A stretch of DNA of 64,000 nt from Spirosoma panaciterrae DSM 21099 (GCF_000374025.1 NZ_KB893195.1:1-64000), one strand, 5' to 3'; shown: positions 26,281 through 35,397, counted from the stretch's first letter. Numbers and translations: made by a program. Notes: a model not told the origin generated them from the sequence alone.

Positions 26281-27015
26281 ATGAAGACCCTTATTATTGA
26301 CGACGAGCGTTTAGCCCGCAACGAACTCCGCAGGCTTCTCGAAAACTTCCCTAAAATTCAGATTATCGGTGAGGCTGCCAACGCGGATGAAGCCTTACCC
26401 ATGATCGAAGAGCTGGAACCAGAACTTCTGTTTCTGGATATTCAGATGCCCGGAAAAAATGGCTTTGAGCTACTGCAATCCATAGAAGGCAAAACTCCCG
26501 AAGTGATTTTCACGACGGCCTATGATGAATACGCCATTAAAGCGTTCGAATTCAATGCCCTCGACTATCTACTCAAACCTGTCGAACTGTCCCGGCTGTC
26601 GGAAGCCATCCATCGGGTAGAGGAAGAACAGCACATACCTGAGGCAACGGGCCAATCGGCCGGGGCATCTACAAAAATTCTGGGCGAAAATGACCAGGTC
26701 TTTGTAAAAGATGGCGAGAAATGCTGGTTTGTCAAACTGGGTAAAGTACGGCTATTCGAATCGATGGGCAACTACGTCCGTCTTTATTTCGACGACCAGA
26801 AACCCCTGGTTCTCAAATCCTTAAATGCGCTCGAAGACCGGCTCAACCCTACTACGTTTTTCCGGGCCAATCGTAAACACATTATCAATCTCCAGTGGAT
26901 TGAGAAAATCGAACCCTGGTTTAGTGGCGGATTGCTGGTCACGTTACGCGGGGGCGATAAAATCGAAATTAGCCGTCGACAGGCTATTCGGTTTAAAGAT
27001 TTATTAAGTTTGTAA
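26281..27015 (+). CDS. LytTR-family response regulator
   Basis: This 244-residue protein has a receiver domain with Asp 7/8, phosphoacceptor Asp 53 (FLDIQMPG), the conserved Thr in FTTAYDEYAIKAF and Lys in YLLKPV. A linker of about 25 residues leads to a C-terminal LytTR DNA-binding domain (VKLGKVRLFESMGNYVRLYF, then FRANRKHIINLQWIEKIEP). It acts as a transcription factor for the kinase encoded just upstream. Targets are unknown; the adjacent DUF3298 lipoprotein gene, 83 bases downstream, is a candidate by position only. Confidence 0.95.
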   Translation: MKTLIIDDERLARNELRRLLENFPKIQIIGEAANADEALPMIEELEPELLFLDIQMPGKNGFELLQSIEGKTPEVIFTTAYDEYAIKAFEFNALDYLLKPVELSRLSEAIHRVEEEQHIPEATGQSAGASTKILGENDQVFVKDGEKCWFVKLGKVRLFESMGNYVRLYFDDQKPLVLKSLNALEDRLNPTTFFRANRKHIINLQWIEKIEPWFSGGLLVTLRGGDKIEISRRQAIRFKDLLSL

Positions 27016-27098
27016 TAGCAGCTACCTGAACGTGAATGGCTTTTCGATAAACCAGGTACAGATTCATAGCTGCTTCCTCGATTAGCCATTGACGCTTC

Positions 27099-27896
27099 AT
27101 GAAGTATATACATATCGTTTTACTGGCAGGTTTAGCCAGCACGTTTGCCGCTTGCCATACCTCTCAGAACGACCCTCCGGTATTAGATCGTCAGCAGTAT
27201 ACACTGGGAAGCCCTACCCCCTGCGATACCACAACCAACACGGGTGTAGATGTATCGGTGTCGTACATCCAGTTGAAAGATGATACCGAAGGGGCTCGTA
27301 AAATCAACGACAGTTTACGACTGCTAGCGGTCAACAGTGTGGTCAATTGGCTCGATAGTGCCACCATCGCCAGCCACCCCGACGTACGTAATAACCTGGC
27401 TAAAGCCGCATCACTTTTTGCCAAAGACTATGAAGTGATGCGGAAGGATATGGGAAGCCTGGGCGGGTGCTGGGAATTGGAAACCAGCGCCGACACAATG
27501 CATGTGGGACCCAAATCCTTAACGGTCAGGGTCGAAACAAGGGCATACACAGGCGGAGCCCACCCAAACTCGAATCTTTCCTTTTATACATTTGACCGGG
27601 AAACGGGGCGGGTGCTTACGTTAAACGATATGATTGCCGACACTTCTGCCCTGCTTGGGGTTCTGGAATCAGCCTTTCGGCAGCAGCAACACCTGTTGCC
27701 ACAGACTAATCTGGAAGAACAGGGCTATTTTTTGCGCGATGGTCGCTTTTTCTTACCTGCCAATGTGGGTACCAGCCGGGAAGGGATGGTTTTCTATTAC
27801 AATCCATACGAAATTGCGGCCTACGCTGTCGGACCTATTGAGGTGACTGTTCCGTACGAAAAACTGAACGGTATTCTGCGCGACGACTGGCAATAA
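27099..27896 (+). CDS. DUF3298-type lipoprotein
   Basis: This 265-residue lipoprotein has signal MKYIHIVLLAGLASTFAAC with the lipid-bearing Cys at 19. The mature part matches the DUF4163/DUF3298 (RsiV-like) arrangement: VSVSYIQLKDDTEGARKIND, LTVRVETRAYTGGAHPN, LNDMIADTSALLGVLE and, near the C-terminus, MVFYYNPYEIAAYAVGPIEV. In Gram-positives this fold senses lysozyme; in Bacteroidota it is a common periplasmic or surface lipoprotein of unknown role. It lies directly after the LytTR regulator in the same direction. Confidence 0.85.
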   Translation: MKYIHIVLLAGLASTFAACHTSQNDPPVLDRQQYTLGSPTPCDTTTNTGVDVSVSYIQLKDDTEGARKINDSLRLLAVNSVVNWLDSATIASHPDVRNNLAKAASLFAKDYEVMRKDMGSLGGCWELETSADTMHVGPKSLTVRVETRAYTGGAHPNSNLSFYTFDRETGRVLTLNDMIADTSALLGVLESAFRQQQHLLPQTNLEEQGYFLRDGRFFLPANVGTSREGMVFYYNPYEIAAYAVGPIEVTVPYEKLNGILRDDWQ

Positions 27897-27979
27897 ATCA
27901 GCTCGTCAAATGCCACCGTTTGATTCCCCTCCTATCATCCGGCTATCAGGTGTGCAGGTCAATTAGCGCTATAATTCTC

Positions 27980-27987
27980 TATTTTTG
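27980..27987 (+). promoter_or_regulatory. -7 box for the first DUF2079 gene
   Basis: TATTTTTG matches TAnnTTTG and lies 51 bases before the ATG at 28039. It overlaps an upstream TTG that could extend the frame, which supports the ATG as the true start. No clear -33 site is seen. Confidence 0.45.
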
Positions 27988-28038
27988 CCTTTTACAACGA
28001 GTCGTGCCCCATGCGATGGAAGCTCGTTTCCGTACTGT

Positions 28039-29577
28039 ATGAGACCAAACTGGATTGGCCCCGTAGCCCTCAGTAGCCTTGTTTTACTCTTCTTTTTCTG
28101 CTTCAAAGTCGTTCGATTTCAGGCGTTGTATTATACGTACAACGATATGTACATTTTCCTCCAGGAGTCGTATAGCTGGATGAATGGACGCCCTGTTTTG
28201 TACGAAAATATCTGGGGCTACGATGATCGGATTCATAATAACTACAGTATGCTCCTCTGGGGGCCTCTCATCTATATCTGGGGGGCTTATGGCGCTTTTT
28301 TCGTTCAGTTTGGTCTCACACTACTCAGTTACCTGTTACTCCTGCGGCACCTGGCTATTCGGTTGGCCAACTGGGCTATGTGGCTGATACTGGCCGTACT
28401 CCTGCTGGGGCCGGTCTGGTTCTGGTTCTATGAACACCCCAATATTGGCTGGCATCCCGAATTAACGTACTTCCCGCTGTCGATTCTTTTCCTTTTAGCT
28501 TTACTTCACGCACACACAGGCTGGTTCCTGGTAACGGCCTTACTTCTCGTTCTGGTAAAAGAGGACGGGGCTTTATTGGCCGGATCCATTCACCTGGCAT
28601 TCCTGTGCCTTCAGTATCTGGTCACGAACCGACAGCAGTCAGTATTTGGTATTCTGCAGAAGCGCTGGTTTTGGCTGGTTCTTGGCGCATGGGCCATGCT
28701 GTTTATAGCTGGTATGGCCTTTTTATCGTTTAAAAACCATGCGGCAGAGCCTGAACCTCGTCTGCAACAGGCCCTCAATGCCATACGCACTGGCTTAAGT
28801 TCCCGTGCGTTTATTAATACCAATCTGCTGTTGCTTATCCAGACCCTATTGCTTCTGGCGCCCCCAATTGGCTTACTGAAATACGGTTTATATCGACTGG
28901 GCTGGCATCAGGCTGGTAGTATTTTGCTGGTATATAGTGCAGCCTTGCTGGCTATTCTGCTATCGAACTGGGTGCAGGGGGCCACGTATTACGGAACCAA
29001 CGCCCTCTTCGATCTGGTGTCGCTGACCTGGCCGCCCCGCTTCGTGCTGGTTTATGCCTTTTCGACTGTTTATACAATTGGTTTCTGGGTACTGTACAAA
29101 CCCGACCAAGTGCCCATACTGCGCTGGCAGCCCATACGAATTGGCCTTCTGCTGTTCTTTGTTCAACTGCCAATCGTACAATATGCCCGGCCCGATTTCC
29201 GGTTGTTGCCTATATTCTACGACCGTTTTACGCACCGTTTCGACCCGCAAAAAGAGCCTTTGCTCCCAGAAACCGAGGTGGCTGTTATCGAGAAGCTGGC
29301 CCAAACGCTCCCCCCCCACTCCAACGTATTTGTCTTTGATTATCTGGTTCCCCTATTTCACAAACATTACAACATCTGGCCTACTGAAAACCAGTGGGAA
29401 AATGCGGATCTTGCGGTTATTCCGACCAATGATTTTCAAAAACTGAGCGAGCGTTTGCCAAGGGTCATGAAACGCCCTTACAAACCCATCCGGCTCAGTA
29501 CGTATACGCTTTATGTGACCCCGGCCTACGAACCTTACATTAACGCAGTACTTACCCCTAACGCCAACCCAAAATGA
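28039..29577 (+). CDS. DUF2079 multi-span membrane protein (copy 1)
   Basis: The protein is 512 residues from the ATG at 28039. About ten hydrophobic spans follow an N-terminal span. Family-like blocks are FQALYYTYNDMYIFLQESYS, VLYENIWGYDDRIHNNYSML, EHPNIGWHPELTYFPL and EDGALLAGSIHLAFL. The short loop after the first span with an acidic residue resembles GT-C glycosyltransferases, so transfer of a sugar from a lipid donor at the membrane is possible but unproven. It is closely similar to the protein at 31467-33005. Its stop overlaps the next gene as ATGA. Confidence 0.8.
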   Translation: MRPNWIGPVALSSLVLLFFFCFKVVRFQALYYTYNDMYIFLQESYSWMNGRPVLYENIWGYDDRIHNNYSMLLWGPLIYIWGAYGAFFVQFGLTLLSYLLLLRHLAIRLANWAMWLILAVLLLGPVWFWFYEHPNIGWHPELTYFPLSILFLLALLHAHTGWFLVTALLLVLVKEDGALLAGSIHLAFLCLQYLVTNRQQSVFGILQKRWFWLVLGAWAMLFIAGMAFLSFKNHAAEPEPRLQQALNAIRTGLSSRAFINTNLLLLIQTLLLLAPPIGLLKYGLYRLGWHQAGSILLVYSAALLAILLSNWVQGATYYGTNALFDLVSLTWPPRFVLVYAFSTVYTIGFWVLYKPDQVPILRWQPIRIGLLLFFVQLPIVQYARPDFRLLPIFYDRFTHRFDPQKEPLLPETEVAVIEKLAQTLPPHSNVFVFDYLVPLFHKHYNIWPTENQWENADLAVIPTNDFQKLSERLPRVMKRPYKPIRLSTYTLYVTPAYEPYINAVLTPNANPK

Positions 29578-29861
29578 CGTTCGATCAATTTACAGCGACG
29601 CTTACCGAACCACAACCTCCAACCCAGTTGCACCCGGTTTTACAAGGGCTCTGGTACGATGCCAAAGGCGATTGGGAGCAAGCCCATTCGATAGCCCAGA
29701 GCCGTGAAGGCACCCAATCGTACGACCGACTGCATGCGTATCTTCACCGAAAAGAGGGCGACCGCTTTAATGCCAATTACTGGTATCGACGGGCGGGGGC
29801 TTCGTTTTTCTCAGGTACGCTGGATGAAGAATGGGCCGTACTCGTCCAACAAAATCTATAA
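29574..29861 (+). CDS. Small hypothetical protein coupled to DUF2079 copy 1
   Basis: This 95-residue protein has its ATG overlapping the DUF2079 stop (ATGA at 29574-29577), so it is probably translationally coupled. It is soluble and rich in aromatic residues: LHPVLQGLWYDAKGDWEQAH, HAYLHRKEGDRFNANYWYRR and AGASFFSGTLDEEW. The pattern of short helices hints at a single TPR-like hairpin. I know similar unnamed proteins in Bacteroidota but no function. It ends 29 bases before the convergent fusion gene. Confidence 0.7.
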   Translation: MTFDQFTATLTEPQPPTQLHPVLQGLWYDAKGDWEQAHSIAQSREGTQSYDRLHAYLHRKEGDRFNANYWYRRAGASFFSGTLDEEWAVLVQQNL

Positions 29862-29889
29862 ACAGGCTGACTCGACTGCGTTCAGGTCC

Positions 29890-31326
29890 TTAAACGAATT
29901 TGATTTTGTTTAGGGCGAAGAAAGTCATCTTCAGCAGAAGCCAGCCATGCTTAAACCGCGAAATATTGGTTTCGCCGTAGGTACGGGCTCGGTATCGAAT
30001 CGGAATTTCGACAAACTTGAGGTTTAGCTTGGCCGATCCAAAAATAAGGTCAAAGTCGCCAAAGGGGTCAAAATCACCAAAATAGGCCCGGTTAGCACTT
30101 AATCGCTTATAGTTAGCCCGCGTAAGTACTTTGGTACCACAGAGGGTATCTTTGATACGCTGGTTGAGTAGCCAGGAGAAGGCAATGGAAAAGAATTTGT
30201 TGCCAATCAGGTTCAGCGTACGCATGGCTTCTTTCTCCATTGGATACACCAGACGGGTACCGTTGATGTACTCGCCCTTACCGTTGGCGATGGCTTCGTA
30301 AAACTTGGGAAGATCTTCGGGAGGTACAGTCATATCGGCATCCAGGATCATCAGGATGTCGCCCGTAGCCATGCCAAATCCTTTCCGAACCGCATCGCCT
30401 TTGCCTTTACCCTCCTGCTGCACGCACTTGATGTCATACTCAGCGCTGTATTTGGCGGTTATCCGCTGAATTTCGGACCAGGTATCGTCTGTTGAGTTAC
30501 CTTCCACAAAAATCAACTCCGTATGGCTTCCCATAGCGGGCAGTCGCTGTACAATGGTTTCAATATTTCCTTTTTCGTTACGGGCTGGCACAATGACACT
30601 TACCGATGGCAAATTAGCCGATTTGTGGGCCTGCATCGAGCGGGCCACCATAAACGTGCACAAGCCGAGCCGATTGAAAAGAGGAAGATTCGCAATATAC
30701 TTGTTGAGCAGCCCGGAAAGCAGGGGGATGTATCGGGGCATCAAAAACTTACGTCCTTCCCGAACCACATCAAACCCAGTGACATCGAGCAGATTTTCGA
30801 TATCGCCCCGGTCGAGCCAGTTTTGACGATGTTCCGGCATTTTAAGCCCAATGGCTTCAGCCACCGACAGTACGGGCGTCCAGAGTTGATTTCGATAGGT
30901 AATGATGATGCGCGTATCGGCATGACAAACGTGATGCAGTTGATTAAAAACCTGCTGAACGTCATCAAAATAACCGATGGTATCGGAGATAACGATAAAG
31001 TCAAATACCAAACCATCCAGATCCAATTGCTTGGCATCGATGGCGCGTAAATCCAGATTTGGGTACTTTTGCTGACCGTAGTGAATGAGTTCTGCAGAGC
31101 TATCAATCCCTACTCCATGAGCGGGCTGCAACTGATTCAATACATAGCCCGTTCCACAGCCTATTTCCAGGATTGATTGGTTGGCGGGGATGTTATATCT
31201 CAGAAAATTTACTAAAATGCGATAATAATAGCTGTTTCGCTTAATCCAATGTTCCCGCTTAGAACCTTGTAAGTCTGATAGAGTACTATTTACCGGAAGA
31301 TCTTCAACATGCCTGAATTCACTCAT
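29890..31326 (-). CDS. Fused SAM methyltransferase and GT2 glycosyltransferase
   Basis: This 478-residue two-domain protein has an N-terminal part (about 45-150) that is a class I methyltransferase: SILEIGCGTGYVLNQLQ, GVGIDSSAEL, FDFIVISDTIGYFDDV. The C-terminal part (about 240-478) is a GT-A family 2 enzyme of DPM1 type: VSVIVPARNEKGNIETIVQR, FVEGNSTDDTW, the metal-binding LDADMTVPPEDL, and LCGTKVLTRANYK. DPM1-like enzymes charge polyprenyl phosphate with a sugar. That would supply a donor for the GT-C-like DUF2079 proteins on either side, an attractive but inferred link. Confidence 0.88.
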   Translation of the reverse strand: MSEFRHVEDLPVNSTLSDLQGSKREHWIKRNSYYYRILVNFLRYNIPANQSILEIGCGTGYVLNQLQPAHGVGIDSSAELIHYGQQKYPNLDLRAIDAKQLDLDGLVFDFIVISDTIGYFDDVQQVFNQLHHVCHADTRIIITYRNQLWTPVLSVAEAIGLKMPEHRQNWLDRGDIENLLDVTGFDVVREGRKFLMPRYIPLLSGLLNKYIANLPLFNRLGLCTFMVARSMQAHKSANLPSVSVIVPARNEKGNIETIVQRLPAMGSHTELIFVEGNSTDDTWSEIQRITAKYSAEYDIKCVQQEGKGKGDAVRKGFGMATGDILMILDADMTVPPEDLPKFYEAIANGKGEYINGTRLVYPMEKEAMRTLNLIGNKFFSIAFSWLLNQRIKDTLCGTKVLTRANYKRLSANRAYFGDFDPFGDFDLIFGSAKLNLKFVEIPIRYRARTYGETNISRFKHGWLLLKMTFFALNKIKFV

Positions 31327-31466
31327 ACTATTACGTCAGGAAGCGGCTAATTATAGGGGGTTAGCGTTAAAAGACAAAAATCATGTGCATTCCTAAGCAC
31401 AAATAAAGTTATTTTATTTTTCAGTCACTCATACTGAGTCGCTTTTTTACCATATAGTCCTAATTC

Positions 31467-33005
31467 ATGATGCCTAAAACCAACAGGCTATTCCTCCTTG
31501 CATGTACCGCAGGTTTACTCTTTTTCGCGTTCAAACTGGTTCGATTTCAGACCCTCGGCTATACCTTCAACGACATGTATGCCTTTATCCAGATGTCGTG
31601 TAGTTATATGGACGGGCGACCCTTCATGTACGACAACATCTGGGGATTTCACCATCGTATCCACAACTATTATACAGTACTCTTTTGGGGACCTCTTTGC
31701 TACCTGTGGGGCGCCTATGGTTTATTTGCCATACAGGCGTTACTCCTGACCATCAGTTACACACTGGTATACAAGCGCTTACAGGAACGGCAGGTTCCGG
31801 CCTGGGCCCGGCAGGGATTGCTTCTCGTGATTCTGCTCGGCCCGGTAGCCTTCTGGCTCAACGACCATCCTAATATTGGCTGGCATACCGAACTGACCTA
31901 CTTACCCTTTGCTCTGTTCTTTATTCTGGCCCTGACGAGTCGGTCGGCCTCCCGGCCGTACTGGGTTATCAGTACGGGTCTACTTTTAGTATTGATAAAA
32001 GAAGATGGAGCCGTAGTAGCCGCATTGATCCACCTGGGTTGGCTGGCCCTAACCTTCCGGAAGGAATCTGACCGACCGTTGCTACAGCTGTTAAGTCAGG
32101 GCGCATTCTGGCGCATTGTCGGTACCTGGATAGCCATTTTTCTGCTCGGTATGTTTTGGCTATCCTGGAAAAATCACGCAGCCAAACCAGAACCACGCCT
32201 TCAACAGGCCCTGGCTTTATTGACTCAAAACGTTACGACAAAGGCGTTCTGGAAAGAAATGCTGTTCTTACTGGGGGCCGTTATTGTATTGCTACTGCCA
32301 GCCGTGGGATTTCTGGCTTTACTGGCACGGCAACAAAGCGCCAGAGTAGTCTGGAGTTGGCTGACGATAGCCGGAGTTGGTCTGATCGCATTAACAGCGC
32401 TGAACTTCGTACAAAGTGTGTTGTATTACGGCCAGCCTCTATTTTATCTGGTATCGCTGACCTGGCCTCCCCGGTTTATACTGGTTTGGTCGTTTGTGGC
32501 TGCTTTCCTGATCGCCTGCTCGCTCATTTTTAATGACCGACTGCCGGTCCGGGCCACTTCAGGGACAACAATAGCCCTGGTGGGATTGTGGCTCTTCCAA
32601 ATTCCTATTGTATACATAGCGCGTCCTGATATCCCTCCTCTGAAAGATTGGGTAAGCCTGATTCGCTATCGACCCGCAAAAGACAAAAATCCAACCCTCA
32701 TCCAGTCGGCTGATTTGGCAGCTATTAAGTGCATAGCCGCTCAGCTCCCCCCCCGGTCCAGTGTGTTTGCGTTCGATTATGTAATGCCTTTTTTTCATCG
32801 ACACTATGGGATATGGCCCACAGGCAATGCCTACCGTCCTGCCGATATAGCCATCATTCCAACCACTGATCCTCAGCATTTAGCTCAGACGTCGGCCATG
32901 CCAAAAGCAGACACTACATTCCGGCTGAATGCCTATACGATTTATACCAGCCGCGCTTATGCTCGTTACGTCGGCTCATGCCTACCCGATACGGGCTCAA
33001 AATAA
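31467..33005 (+). CDS. DUF2079 multi-span membrane protein (copy 2)
   Basis: This 512-residue integral membrane protein is aligned end to end with the one at 28039-29577: FQTLGYTFNDMYAFIQMS, MYDNIWGFHHRIHNYYTVL, DHPNIGWHTELTYLPF, KEDGAVVAALIHLGWL, KNHAAKPEPRLQQALALL and a similar C-terminal soluble tail (AFDYVMPFFHRHYGIWPT). Two adjacent Met codons (31467, 31470) are possible starts. The paralogs sit on both sides of the methyltransferase-GT2 fusion, which is consistent with an envelope glycosylation cluster. The substrate is unknown. Confidence 0.8.
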   Translation: MMPKTNRLFLLACTAGLLFFAFKLVRFQTLGYTFNDMYAFIQMSCSYMDGRPFMYDNIWGFHHRIHNYYTVLFWGPLCYLWGAYGLFAIQALLLTISYTLVYKRLQERQVPAWARQGLLLVILLGPVAFWLNDHPNIGWHTELTYLPFALFFILALTSRSASRPYWVISTGLLLVLIKEDGAVVAALIHLGWLALTFRKESDRPLLQLLSQGAFWRIVGTWIAIFLLGMFWLSWKNHAAKPEPRLQQALALLTQNVTTKAFWKEMLFLLGAVIVLLLPAVGFLALLARQQSARVVWSWLTIAGVGLIALTALNFVQSVLYYGQPLFYLVSLTWPPRFILVWSFVAAFLIACSLIFNDRLPVRATSGTTIALVGLWLFQIPIVYIARPDIPPLKDWVSLIRYRPAKDKNPTLIQSADLAAIKCIAAQLPPRSSVFAFDYVMPFFHRHYGIWPTGNAYRPADIAIIPTTDPQHLAQTSAMPKADTTFRLNAYTIYTSRAYARYVGSCLPDTGSK

Positions 33006-33024
33006 TAGCGTGACTCGTTAAACA

Positions 33025-33507
33025 TTAGGGAACATAAGGACCGCCTGTTTCACCCCATCCCCAGGTTGGCATAGGCGCGTCCAATTCCTCTTGTATCGAA
33101 TCAGCGTTTGAATTGATGACGGCTAACCGGGAGCCCCACTCCAGGTAACCAACCAAGGCCGAACGGAACTCTGGATCATCGGGCATGCCAATGGAATCGG
33201 CCGTATCCAGGATCAGTTCAATCCAGCGCCGACGCTGGAGTTCAGTCAGGTGTCGCCCCAAATGTTTGCGAATCATCTGGAAGTGGCTTCCTCCTTCGGC
33301 GCTATACCGGGCAGGGCCACGAAACACTTCGGCGATAAAATGGGCTACATGCTGGGAATGTTCGGGCGCCATGTGTCGGAATACCGGCTCAAGGATCGAA
33401 TCCTGTCGAACACGCTGATAAAAGAGATTGGTCCAGACTTCAAAGTTTTCCATACCGCCTACCCACTCATATAAAGTAGGGACGGAGCCTTTCGGTTGAG
33501 TTTCCAT
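33025..33507 (-). CDS. Truncated (2/2) haemoglobin-like protein
   Basis: This 160-residue globin of the group II truncated family (PF01152) shows LYEWVGGMENFEVWTNLFYQ (helix B with aromatic residues), FRHMAPEHSQHVAHFIAEVF, the proximal-His region SAEGGSHFQMIRKHLGRHL, and ELQRRRWIELILDTADSIG. A C-terminal extension of about 30 residues is Pro/Trp/Gly-rich (MPTWGWGETGGPY). Family members bind oxygen, NO or sulfide in the cytoplasm. It is convergent with DUF2079 copy 2 and stands alone otherwise. Confidence 0.88.
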   Translation of the reverse strand: METQPKGSVPTLYEWVGGMENFEVWTNLFYQRVRQDSILEPVFRHMAPEHSQHVAHFIAEVFRGPARYSAEGGSHFQMIRKHLGRHLTELQRRRWIELILDTADSIGMPDDPEFRSALVGYLEWGSRLAVINSNADSIQEELDAPMPTWGWGETGGPYVP

Positions 33508-33568
33508 ATAGCGTTTGCTCAGTTGCTTAAATTCGACTGTTTTCAGAAATAGCGTCCTGGCAAATTAC

Positions 33569-33600
33569 AAAAAAAGGCCACACCCCGAAGAGTGCGGCCT
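33569..33600 (-). terminator. Rho-independent terminator of ald
   Basis: On the minus strand AGGCCGCAC pairs with GTGTGGCCT (one mismatch) around TCTTCGGG and is followed by seven T. It lies 27 bases past the alanine dehydrogenase stop. Confidence 0.85.
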
Positions 33601-33626
33601 GCGTCTGTCGATGAATTAGTAATATC

Positions 33627-34763
33627 TTAATGCGTTAGTTCTTCTTCTGTAATCAGTACCGAGCTTACATCGGTCAGAGGCAATCCAAACGCTTCGGCTA
33701 CTCCTTTGTAGACCACTTTGCCTTCTACAACGTTCAATCCCAGTTTGAGGTCAGCATTGTCGCGGCAGGCTTGCTGCCAGCCCTTGTTGGCCAGTTGAAT
33801 GGCATACGGCAAGGTTGCATTGGTCAACGCAACCGTGCTGGTATACGGAACAGCACCCGGCATATTGGCCACGCAATAATGCACTACACCGTCGATCACG
33901 TAGGTCGGATTTTCGTGCGTTGTGGGGTGGCAGGTCTCGATACAACCGCCCTGATCAACCGCTACATCGACCAGTACCGTACCCGGCCGCATTTGCTTCA
34001 GCATTTCGCGGGTAATCAGGTGTGGCGCTTTTGCGCCCGGAATCAATACGGCCCCAACAATCAGATCACAGACTTTGATCATCTCCCGAATGTTGTATTC
34101 GTTCGACATCATGGTCTGCACATTTGGGGGCATAATATCCGACAGATACCGCAACCGGGGCAGACTAACATCCATAATGGTTACGTGCGCTCCCAGACCG
34201 GCGGCCATCTTAGCTGCCTGTGTACCAACGATACCACCGCCCAGTATCAGGACATTGGCGGGTTTTACACCCGGTACACCACCGAGCAGAATGCCCCGGC
34301 CTTTCATTGGTTTTTCGAGGTACTTGGCTCCCTCCTGAATGGCCATACGACCCGCTACTTCCGACATGGGCACCAGCAACGGAAGGCTCCGGTCAGGGCG
34401 TTCGACGGTTTCGTAAGCCAGGCAAACGGCACCTTTCGCCAGCATGGCCTGGGTCAGCTCTTCCGACGAAGCAAAGTGGAAATACGTGAACAGCAGTTGA
34501 TTTTCTTTAATCAGGTCGTACTCAGGAGCGATTGGCTCCTTAACCTTCATGATCATCTCCGCAATACCGTACACCTCTTCGATGGTCGGCAACATCACTG
34601 CACCAGCCGCTATATATTCCTCATCTTCAAAACCACTTCCCTCGCCCGCATTCACCTGCACATACACAGTATGTCCATGTTTACGGAGTTCGGTAACACC
34701 AGCCGGTGTAAGCGCAACGCGATTCTCGTTGTTTTTGATTTCTTTAGGAACACCAATGACCAT
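33627..34763 (-). CDS. ald: Alanine dehydrogenase
   Basis: This 378-residue NAD-dependent enzyme interconverts alanine and pyruvate plus ammonia. Characteristic blocks are MVIGVPKEIKNNENRVALTP, GSGFEDEEYIAAGA, MIMKVKEPIAPEY, the Rossmann LILGGGIVGTQAAKMAAGLG (about 170-190) and DVAVDQGGCIETCHPTTHEN. Length equals that of the family. A TAnnTTTG box lies 38 bases upstream, and a Lrp-family gene is divergent, as in many bacteria where Lrp controls ald. The antisense frame at 33771-34820 is a shadow. Confidence 0.96.
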   Translation of the reverse strand: MVIGVPKEIKNNENRVALTPAGVTELRKHGHTVYVQVNAGEGSGFEDEEYIAAGAVMLPTIEEVYGIAEMIMKVKEPIAPEYDLIKENQLLFTYFHFASSEELTQAMLAKGAVCLAYETVERPDRSLPLLVPMSEVAGRMAIQEGAKYLEKPMKGRGILLGGVPGVKPANVLILGGGIVGTQAAKMAAGLGAHVTIMDVSLPRLRYLSDIMPPNVQTMMSNEYNIREMIKVCDLIVGAVLIPGAKAPHLITREMLKQMRPGTVLVDVAVDQGGCIETCHPTTHENPTYVIDGVVHYCVANMPGAVPYTSTVALTNATLPYAIQLANKGWQQACRDNADLKLGLNVVEGKVVYKGVAEAFGLPLTDVSSVLITEEELTH

Positions 34764-34800
34764 AGCGGCTTAAATGAATGTTTGTTGTACGTCGATACCA

Positions 34801-34808
34801 CAAAGGTA
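34801..34808 (-). promoter_or_regulatory. -7 box for ald
   Basis: The minus strand reads TACCTTTG, an exact TAnnTTTG match, 37 bases before the ald ATG. The start of transcription would be near 34795. A clear -33 TTG is not seen. Confidence 0.5.
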
Positions 34809-34861
34809 AAGGAGCTATAAACGTTTTCTAGTGGTTTTTATTTTTTCAGGAAAACAGGCAT

Positions 34862-34896
34862 TACCTTTATGTGTTTATAGGAATATTTCCTATAAA
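34862..34896 (+). promoter_or_regulatory. 23-base palindromic operator between ald and the Lrp gene
   Basis: TTTATAGGAA (34874-34883), TAT, TTCCTATAAA (34887-34896) is a perfect dyad. It begins five bases after a weak -7-like box (TACCTTTA, 34862-34869), so it would cover the transcription start of the Lrp-family gene. It lies 110 bases upstream of ald. Lrp/AsnC proteins bind such AT-rich dyads, so autoregulation and control of ald are likely. Confidence 0.65.
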
Positions 34897-34935
34897 GAAA
34901 ATAAATCAGGAACTGTTGCCGTAAAAATTCCGCTT

Positions 34936-35397
34936 ATGGCTCTCGTTGACGCTACTGACCGAAAAATCCTGGACTTACTGCAACAGGACGCCCATCTGAC
35001 CATTCAGGATATTGGCCGGAAGATCAATCTGTCTAAAACGCCCGTCCATGAACGCATCAAACGGCTCGAGCGTGAGGGCGTTATTGAGCGTTATGTGACC
35101 CTGGTAGACAAAAAAAAACTGGGTAATTCGCTTATGGTCTATTGCCAGGTAACCCTCGACCGACAGACCCGCGATGCATTTACCGCGTTTGAAGTCGATG
35201 TACGCGAACTACCCGAAGTCCTCGAATGCAATCGGGTATCGGGTACATTCGACTACCTGATCAAGATCATCAGCCAGGATATGGACACGTATAACCATTT
35301 TTATCAGGAAAAATTATCGGTCATCCCCGGCACCCTGCACATCAGCAGCTTCTTTGTGATGTCGGAAATCAAGAATTCGACCCTTGTTCCTGTGTAA
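34936..35397 (+). CDS. Lrp/AsnC-family transcriptional regulator
   Basis: The protein is 153 residues from the ATG at 34936. The frame extends upstream to 34831, but that part covers the operator and lacks family similarity. An N-terminal HTH (LDLLQQDAHLTIQDIGRKIN, then KTPVHERIKRLEREGVI) is followed by the RAM ligand-binding domain (MVYCQVTLDRQTRDAFTAFE, VSGTFDYLIKII). It binds amino acids and acts as an oligomer. Divergence from ald suggests alanine-responsive control. Confidence 0.93.
   Translation: MALVDATDRKILDLLQQDAHLTIQDIGRKINLSKTPVHERIKRLEREGVIERYVTLVDKKKLGNSLMVYCQVTLDRQTRDAFTAFEVDVRELPEVLECNRVSGTFDYLIKIISQDMDTYNHFYQEKLSVIPGTLHISSFFVMSEIKNSTLVPV

Noticed and set aside
33771..34820. 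Plus-strand frame of 349 codons
   Set aside because: It is antisense to alanine dehydrogenase, whose family motifs are unambiguous; His/Gln/Arg-rich shadow translation.
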